A stretch of DNA of 64,000 nt from the NCBI GenBank assembly GCA_012934845.2, contig WNNJ02000050.1, positions 1-64,000 of the forward strand, read 5' to 3'. The position numbers and the translations under genes were made by a program. Below, piece after piece: positions 57,580-64,000 of the stretch (its first letter is position 1; every line of letters begins with the position of its first letter). The notes beneath the pieces are model-generated. The model searched no databases, was not told where the DNA came from, and saw nothing but the letters and a program-made list of their open reading frames with translations. Source of the DNA: Pomphorhynchus laevis (taxonomy: Eukaryota; Acanthocephala; Palaeacanthocephala; Echinorhynchida; Pomphorhynchidae).

Positions 57580-59670
57580 ATACAAATCTAGAATCTAGGA
57601 CTATTTTCTTTTATAGTTCAATATTGCATTAAAAAGCTATAAAATAACTTTAGAAAACTATTTTTAAAGTTGTAAAATATAATATTAAATGAATATTAAA
57701 ATATTATATAATAATATATTTTTAATATTTATTAATAATCTAATATTATAATATACAATATTAATTGTATACAATTACATTATTACATAATTATTTATAT
57801 TTATAGAGAAGATTTTATATATCTATCAATAAATTTTTAAATTTGCTAAACTATCAAATGTTGTTTCAAGATAAATATCTAATCTAAAAGATATTTTGTT
57901 GATTTCAGATCCATAATGTTATTATTTAACTGTGCTAGTAATATTTCGATGGCAAATTTGAGATTTATTAATTTGACATTGTGAAAGATCCATATTTTCG
58001 ACAGTAAATTATTGACTTGTATAGTAAATCACAAGGAAGATGGAAGAAATTTACAAAATTTAAAATCTGAAAAGGTCTGGACTAATTCAATCTTTACAAT
58101 TGATATCGGGCTGCAAGACTTCCTGATTTAATTTAAATATGTTAGTCGTAAAGTTCTAAAAATTCCTAAATCTGAATTATGAAGTATTTAAGATGATAAC
58201 TTAAATACATACTAAGTATGTATTCCCACTTATGGAATTTATATCTCCTTTATTATGCAAACATTATGCGTCAATAAAGTACATATATATTGTGAGTCAT
58301 GGTTTTCACATTTAAGCTGATACTATTGGAATTCATGTATCAAGAGTTGAGGATTTTGAAAGATATTGAAAGTTAATCAAAGAATTATACCATTTGATGT
58401 GGATTGTTATATGTTTGATTGTTCAAGTTTATATTCGGGATTAAGCTTCCGACTTTTAATAATTATGCATTTCCACACTCTGTCGTTGCAAAGGATTGTT
58501 TGAAATTTAATGTATATATCGTTAAGTTTATTATCCCCATGTGCTGGTACATAACATGATATTGAATAATCTGAAAGCGGTCTGCAAATAGGGTTGTTAT
58601 ATGTTAACCTCAATGAGATTTATCGAGATTTAAAGACAGGATTAAAGATCGTGTCACAACATGTATAGCCTGCATTTAAATAGCCCTCAATTGGGATCAG
58701 TCAATACGTAATGTTTTTGATCAGATCGTTCCTATCGTTTTGTAAACTTAAGCTCAATATACATATTTCCAGACATTAAGGGAATACACACTACAAGCGA
58801 CGAAATGCTGGGTTAGCAAAGAGACTATTGATAAGAATATCTCTGCACGGATATCACTATAACAACTCACTGTCACGGTTCCTTTCGATAGCATTTTTCA
58901 GACCTAGTTATACACAAGACAAGTAGCGAAAGGCCGGTATAGCAAAGATACCTCTTGTTTAAAATCGTCACTACGGCTGTCACGACAAATTTCATCTTAT
59001 GTGCATACCACCACATGAACGTACCGATAGTTGCTTGTGAGTGCATTGCCACAAATGCTGTCAAACAATAACAGGGATAAGATATTATGTTGTTCCACTT
59101 AGCAGGCCCGTTACATTTATCTAATTTTCATTTATTTTGCCAATTTTACATTAATAAAAAAAGCAGTTCAGAAAACAATATCATTTTGTTGCTAAAATTA
59201 TGAAAATACTGAAACGATGGAAATCATTATATAGTATATTAAATAATTAATATTATAATTATATTATATATAATCTTAACCTTATTTTGCTTGTAAATAT
59301 CAACAGTGGCATACGATCATATTATAAGTATAAATCTATACTAGATTATAGATTAAATAAATTAGATAACAGATATAATATAATCATAAGATAATCATAA
59401 TATAATGTTATATTAATGTAATGCTATATAATGCCATATTAATGTTATATTCATATAATGTTATATTATGTTATAATATTATAACATAATATTATAATCA
59501 TAATATAATCACATATTAAATAATTAATATGATAATTTTAACATTGATATTAATATTTATACAATTATATCCAATCCTCATATACCTTATTTACTAAATT
59601 GAATGAAAAATAATTTTATATTAAATTATAAAATTATCAATATATTGATAATATAAAATATTATATAATC
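57580..59670 (-). repeat. Long inverted repeat, arm B (2,091 bp)
   Basis: The reverse complement of 26,897-28,987; see arm A for landmarks. The left edge is ATACAAATCTAGAATCTAGG at 57,580 and the right edge ATAATATAAAATATTATATAATC at 59,670. The sequences part cleanly at both edges. It carries one unit of the 396-bp repeat inward from its right edge. Confidence 0.9.
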
Positions 59671-60025
59671 CATTTGATGTGGATTGTTATATGTTTGATT
59701 GTTTAAATTTATATTCGGGATTAAGCTTCCGACTTTTAATAACTATGCATTTCCACACTCTGCCGTTGTAAAGGATGGTTTGAAATTTAATGTATATATT
59801 GATAAGTTTATTATCCCCATGTGCAGGTACATAACACGATATTGAATAATCTGAAAGCGGTCTGCAAATAGGGTTATTATATGTTAACCTCAATGAGATT
59901 TATCGAGATTCAAAGACAGGATTAAAGATTGTGCCACTACATGTATAGTCTGCATTTATATAGCCCTCAATTGGGATCAGTCAATACGTAATGTTTCGAT
60001 CAAATTGTTTCTATTGATTTGTAAA
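59670..60025 (-). repeat. Third, diverged partial copy of the inverted-repeat sequence
   Basis: Repeats 58,390-58,745 in the same orientation, 1,280 bp apart, with roughly one base in twelve changed. It begins exactly at the edge of arm B (CCATTTGATGTGGATTGTTA). It also contains the 68-codon frame, with almost every difference changing an amino acid. Confidence 0.85.
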
Positions 60026-60029
60026 TCAA

Positions 60030-61070
60030 TACAAATGTACCAATGTAGGAACACAATGGTACAAGGTTATAAATATAATTTTTTTAAAGAATCACATTAC
60101 TATACCATAGCTTCACTGAATTCATACAGGCATCTCTCTATCTCGTGTCATTGTATTTAAATTAAATTCAAACATGCAATCATTTTATTCATTAAAACGC
60201 TGTTACGCACAATAGGATAGCACATGATTTTCCAAATAAATCGTGTTGGATTTTTCCAATGATCAAATCATGCATTTTTATCTATATATTTTGATGTAAT
60301 CTAGTGCACGAATGCTTAAACATTGATTAATACAGGGTTGATTTGAGATTTGTGGGAAGCTAGCCTCATTTAGTATGCTAATTATATCTTTAGAATAATT
60401 CGCAATTATATTTTACCGAATAAGTTTAAAACGTAGGCTATTTATATATCTTGCTAGCGTTCAATATATCGTGCTGTGATCCTTTTTTTGTAAACATTAC
60501 ATTTACGGCTGTCAAAATTTCAATAAATTCTTAAATTTATTTCATCTCTTTGTCTCCAACTATTTCACTAATTTGTTTTTGAACGATCTTTATGGCAGCC
60601 GTTTTAACTTGTACCCTTTTACTTGCCCTATATTCGTTTATTCATGTCTCTTACTTTCTTCAAACTTCTTCAAATCGCTACAAATTTACGATATGATCGC
60701 TTATTATTAATGTTATTTGTTTCAAATGTATTTTCCTTTTCTCTTTAAAAATACCTGAAAATACCTGAATGTGGACGTAATAGCACTAAATAAATTATTC
60801 AATTTGATTAATTTAAAAGTTTTAGTTTAATTTAAGTTTTAGCTCATCGCTAATATTCCTAGAATTTAAGATAAGATCCAATTAACAAATGTATTGAAAA
60901 TATTGATTACTGAACAATTATGTTCAGCATATTCGCTTTATTTATTACTTTTTATTGCATTAATGTCGTGATAAACGAAGCTATAATTGTTATCATGCAA
61001 ATTGTTTAAAAAAGGTAACTTTTTTAAAAGTGACGTTTATTTTAAATTTCATTTTTTTTAACTTGATTAA
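60030..61070. other. AT-rich interval, no gene seen
   Basis: No open frame over 60 codons, repeat or RNA gene recognised. Confidence 0.4.
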
Positions 61071-61610
61071 AAGGGGCCGAAATTATTTAATAATTTAATA
61101 ACTTGATTTAAATTAGCTTATCAGGGCCGAAACCTGATAGCATAGCAGTTCCTCCTGATGACCTCTAATTCTTATTCTGATACAACGTCTGTAATTTATT
61201 AGTCAATTCATAAAAATGACGTTTATTTTAAATTTTAATATTTTATTTTAACTTGATTTAAATTATAAAAAATCTAAAAACAATTATTAATTTTATTATT
61301 TAATTTATTAAAATTTGATTTAGCATTATTATGTTTTGTTTATTTTATGAATTGACTAACGACTTGACTGCAATTCATATTTACATCTATGAATTGACTA
61401 CAATTCATAGACTTATGAAGTGCTGACTAACGACTTGCATACTTAATGCCTACTGACTTACGACTTGCAAATTTACGATTTGTAGACTTCCGACTCGTGC
61501 TTTATTTACTTTATTTATTTTATTATTTAATTATTAAAATTTGATTAAGCATTATTATGTTTTGTTTATTTTATAATTATATTGAATACGTAGACTCAGT
61601 TAGCTGATTT
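61070..61610 (-). repeat. HCR dispersed repeat, copy 6, with an internal duplication
   Basis: The core half at 61,120-61,180 (CGAAACCTGATAGCATAGCA, TTCCTCCTGATGACCTCTAA) is identical to 31,617-31,676. The flank is interrupted at ~61,347. A ~180-bp segment carrying ACGACTTG repeats (61,355-61,500) is bracketed by two copies of AAATTTGATT.AGCATTATTATG...TTTATTTTA (61,310 and 61,543). It ends at TACGTAGACTCAGTTAGCTG. Confidence 0.65.
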
Positions 61611-61789
61611 AAATAAATTTAAATGTAACTTCAAAAAATTAAGTAACTTTAAAGTATTAATGTTATATATTGGAATCAAAATCATTAAAATGATTTGTTA
61701 ACCGTCGCCTTTGATCCATATTTCACACAGATTCATAAATTTAGAAAATTCGTTTAATACAATTTTATTAAAAAAGGCTTTAAAAGCCA

Positions 61790-62690
61790 AGTTTAATACG
61801 CGTTTCGGAAAAATCCTTCTTCAGTCGTGCTCACGAACTCAAATCGTACGTTAATATACATTTTGCAGATTCAGCAAATCAGGAAGAATTCAGGTTAGTC
61901 TGTAAGTGTTAATCGTATTTAACCCTTTTAAATCTAACATCTACTGACCGACCCAGTAATATTCTGTATCTTTTCTACTTGAATCGTCTGGAAAGTTGCT
62001 CTGAATAATTTTAATTTTGAAACTGTAACCTGTGAATTTTAACACATGTTGGACGGCACTGTCATTATTTTCTTTCTTCGTTTTTATATTGGATCTTCTC
62101 AAATTACTTCGAACATTCATAGATCCACTAGTCTGTCAAATATACTGAAGTTTACATGTTGTACACTCTAGTAAATATATTATGTTCTTCGATTTACAAT
62201 TAAATTCGCCCTTGAATTTGTATTTTGAAGATGTGGTATTGCTCTTAAATGATGAAGTTGCCTCCATATCGCTACAATTTGCACACCTTTTATACCCATA
62301 CCGATTACATTCGAAGTTTAGGACACCTATATTGTTTATTCCAATTTTATATTTAGATAGAATGCCTTTTATTTTATTCGGCATCGACTAGAATATTTTG
62401 ATGTCACCCATCCCCGTATAGTTTACTCTTGTTGCCATCATCGTATTTCGGATGTTCTTTTTGAGATTTTTGAAGGCTGGAAGCCACTCATATACACATA
62501 TCCTGTTTTCAGATTCTGTATTGTTTCCTTTTTTAAATGTAATAGATTTTTCCGTAGTTTGGTACGGCAACTGCTGAAGATAGTTATGATCTGTCTTCTC
62601 TTGTATCCTCGTATCATAAAATACTCGATAAGCTTATGTAAAGATAAAAAGAAGGCTTCATCAGTTGAGCATATATTCATGGTATCCATG
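61790..62690 (-). mobile_element. PLE, C-terminal part with GIY-YIG-type endonuclease start
   Basis: Minus strand: LIEYFMIRGYKRRQI (62,640), WLPAFKNLKKNIRNTM (62,480-62,430), then 62,384-62,136 with CNRYGYKRCANCSDM, FKGEFNCKSKNIIYLLECTTC and LQYI. The last is the CxxC/S-x-N-x-Y-L-I-x-C stretch that opens the GIY-YIG domain of PLEs. The 3' part contains CTGAAGAAGGATTTTTCCGAAACGCG near 61,825-61,800, a string type I associate with PLE tails. It is a fossil with several breaks and is joined head-to-head with the RT part to its right. Confidence 0.65.
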
Positions 62691-63180
62691 GATATAAAAT
62701 CCCTTAATACTACGATTTCAACAAACGATGGCTTATTAGGAGTAGAAGAATTTATGACAACAGAAGGTTGGGATTACAGTACAAAATACAAGATTAAAGA
62801 AATGTTAACTACTGTGCTTCATAACAATATTTTCAAGTTCGAAGAAGTGTTTTATCAAATATCAGGTACAGCCATGGGAACATCCCTTGCACCGGTTTAT
62901 GCTATTCTTTACGTGGGTGATCTAGAAAAAATATTTATTCAATCCAAAGTGTTAAAACCTCGCATGTGGATAAGATATATCGATGATATATTTTTTACGG
63001 GACCATGTTATTGAAACGTTCAAAAGCTGTGTAACACGCCTTAACAATTTCAGTACACTACAATTCACAGTTGAATCTTCCGATGTAAGTCAATCAATTA
63101 ATTTCCTTGATGTACACATATCCAAAGATGGTAACGGTATCCTACAAACGCGTTCATTTATTAAAGATACATATCCTTCT
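62676..63180 (+). mobile_element. PLE, reverse-transcriptase part
   Basis: Plus strand: MVSMDIKSLNTTISTNDGLL, GVEEFM, FYQISGTAMGTSLAPVYAIL, WIRYIDDIFFTG (YIDD near 62,980), then FLDVHISKDGNGILQTRSFI. These are RT motifs of the Penelope type, distinct from those of the copy at 14.7-15.8 kb (YIDDICVF, GVSMGGN). The element is broken: the N-terminus is missing at ~62,675, and LINE sequence takes over at ~63,178. Confidence 0.7.
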
Positions 63181-64000
63181 GTGGAATTCGGGAGGTGCTT
63201 CCGCTCTTAGCCTTCTATCTGGTAGAGATGCAGATGTTATAGTCCTTCAGGAGACGGTCTATACGTCTCCCTCAGGACATTACTTGACTTATCCCCAAGC
63301 ACATTTACACCCACTTTACTCAGTATATAACCCCTCCTCACTCCTCTTCCTCTCAAGGTCTTAAGCCTTAGTAAAATGCTCCATAAGATTGTCCCTCCGT
63401 TAAAACAATTAATGTCCAGCCCTCTCTTGTTAAGCCTTCTCACTTTGTAAGAACGGTAAACGTATCAGTATAGCCAATATCTGTATTAGGCACGGGGAAA
63501 TTCACAAGAACCGTGAGCTTCTGGACCGTATTTTGGGTAGTGGCTATGACATGTTACTCGGGGACTTCAACGACAGAACTGGTCGTTGCATTAATGCAGC
63601 ACTCCGCAGAGCCAGGAACGACTACCTTGTTCAGAAATCACCGACCCCACCTTTCATTGCTCAACAACTAATTCTCTGCTCGACATATTACTGCTTCATA
63701 AGATGTGGTTGTTGAAACCCATCTGTACTTACAGTCGCGCCAATAGACCACCTTTCATGACCTAATTCGTTGGCGGATAGAGGAAGATACGTTGCTTAGA
63801 AGAAGATTTCACTTTGATCCCATCAAAGTGGCCTTTATTCAGGCAGCTATCCAACTCTTCCCCCAGAATTGGTAATGATGGTTTGACCGAATTTAATTCC
63901 TACCTCACATCGCAAGCTACCGCGTTTCATTCGACTACCTATAAAGGTCGAATATACTATCCCACTTCAACAAAACTTATGGCCCTGACTAAAATGCAAC
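63180..64000 (+). mobile_element. Second copy of the 17-21 kb LINE, endonuclease part, runs off the window
   Basis: Starts inside ORF2 at GGAATTCGGGAGGTGCTTCC (compare 19,888-19,912 reversed) and follows the same order: LSGRDADVIVLQET, then MLLGDFNDRTGRCINAALRRARN (63,550-63,620), LxHDLIRWR near 63,750, and TLLRRRFHFDPIKVAFIQAAIQL (63,790-63,860). It is 5'-truncated, has several frame breaks and differs from the 19-kb copy at many sites. The rest of the element lies beyond 64,000. Confidence 0.85.

Noticed and set aside
61795-61835. Possible hammerhead core on the minus strand of the PLE tail (CTGAAGA ... TTTCCGAAAC)
   Set aside because: Stem II could be GGA/TCC, but no stem I can be formed between the flanks. 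It is kept only as a PLE-tail sequence marker.

Overview
This is an A+T-rich animal nuclear sequence dominated by mobile DNA. Its LINEs, Penelope-like elements (PLEs), p62-type adaptor and Tctex1 dynein light chain all point to a metazoan. An arthropod is my best guess because of the LINE ORF1 type (RRM-like region plus three zinc knuckles), but nothing seen fixes the species. Only two host genes are recognised with confidence: a Tctex1-type dynein light chain (25.4-25.8 kb, minus) and a PB1-ZZ-LIR protein of the p62/SQSTM1 group (32.8-33.7 kb, minus). A single-pass membrane protein at 55.2-55.5 kb (minus) is a plausible third gene. A tandemly duplicated 75-residue reading frame at 34.1-34.5 kb may be the end of a fourth. 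All of these are uninterrupted reading frames with no visible introns.

Layout. 0-1.3 kb: PLE N-terminal remnants. 1.9-3.05 kb: a non-autonomous element with ~100 bp inverted ends. 4.0-5.1 and 13.0-13.7 kb: copies of a dispersed repeat with a hairpin-rich core, called HCR here. 7.25-8.26 kb: a LINE remnant. 13.7-14.65 kb: a CR1/L2-like LINE 3' end. 14.65-15.8 kb: a PLE reverse-transcriptase remnant. 15.8-16.56 kb: the first of five copies (A-E) of a retroelement family with a restriction-like endonuclease (RLE). 17.45-21.24 kb: a nearly whole two-ORF LINE on the minus strand. 24.4-31.9 kb: HCR copies, a 396-bp tandem repeat and one arm of a 2.09-kb inverted repeat whose other arm lies at 57.6-59.7 kb. 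37.2-45.3 kb: a nest of four RLE-family copies in alternating orientation. 45.9-46.9 kb: another LINE piece running into a 24-bp minisatellite. 48.1-49.9 kb: a nest of foldback repeats. 61.1-64 kb: an HCR copy, two head-to-head PLE halves, and a second, decayed copy of the 17-21 kb LINE that runs off the window.

Two observations stand out. First, the RLE family: in copy C a cysteine-rich N-terminal domain, a reverse transcriptase of the QGDPLAM/YADD type and a C-terminal PD-(D/E)XK-like endonuclease lie in order on one strand. Second, the HCR family, whose core carries crossing complementary segments (pseudoknot topology) in at least one copy. The two host genes are not functionally linked by anything visible here. 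The p62-like protein does carry a TQT dynein-light-chain-type motif, but of the LC8 class, not the Tctex1 class encoded nearby. Boundaries of repeats were judged by eye and may be off by tens of bases.
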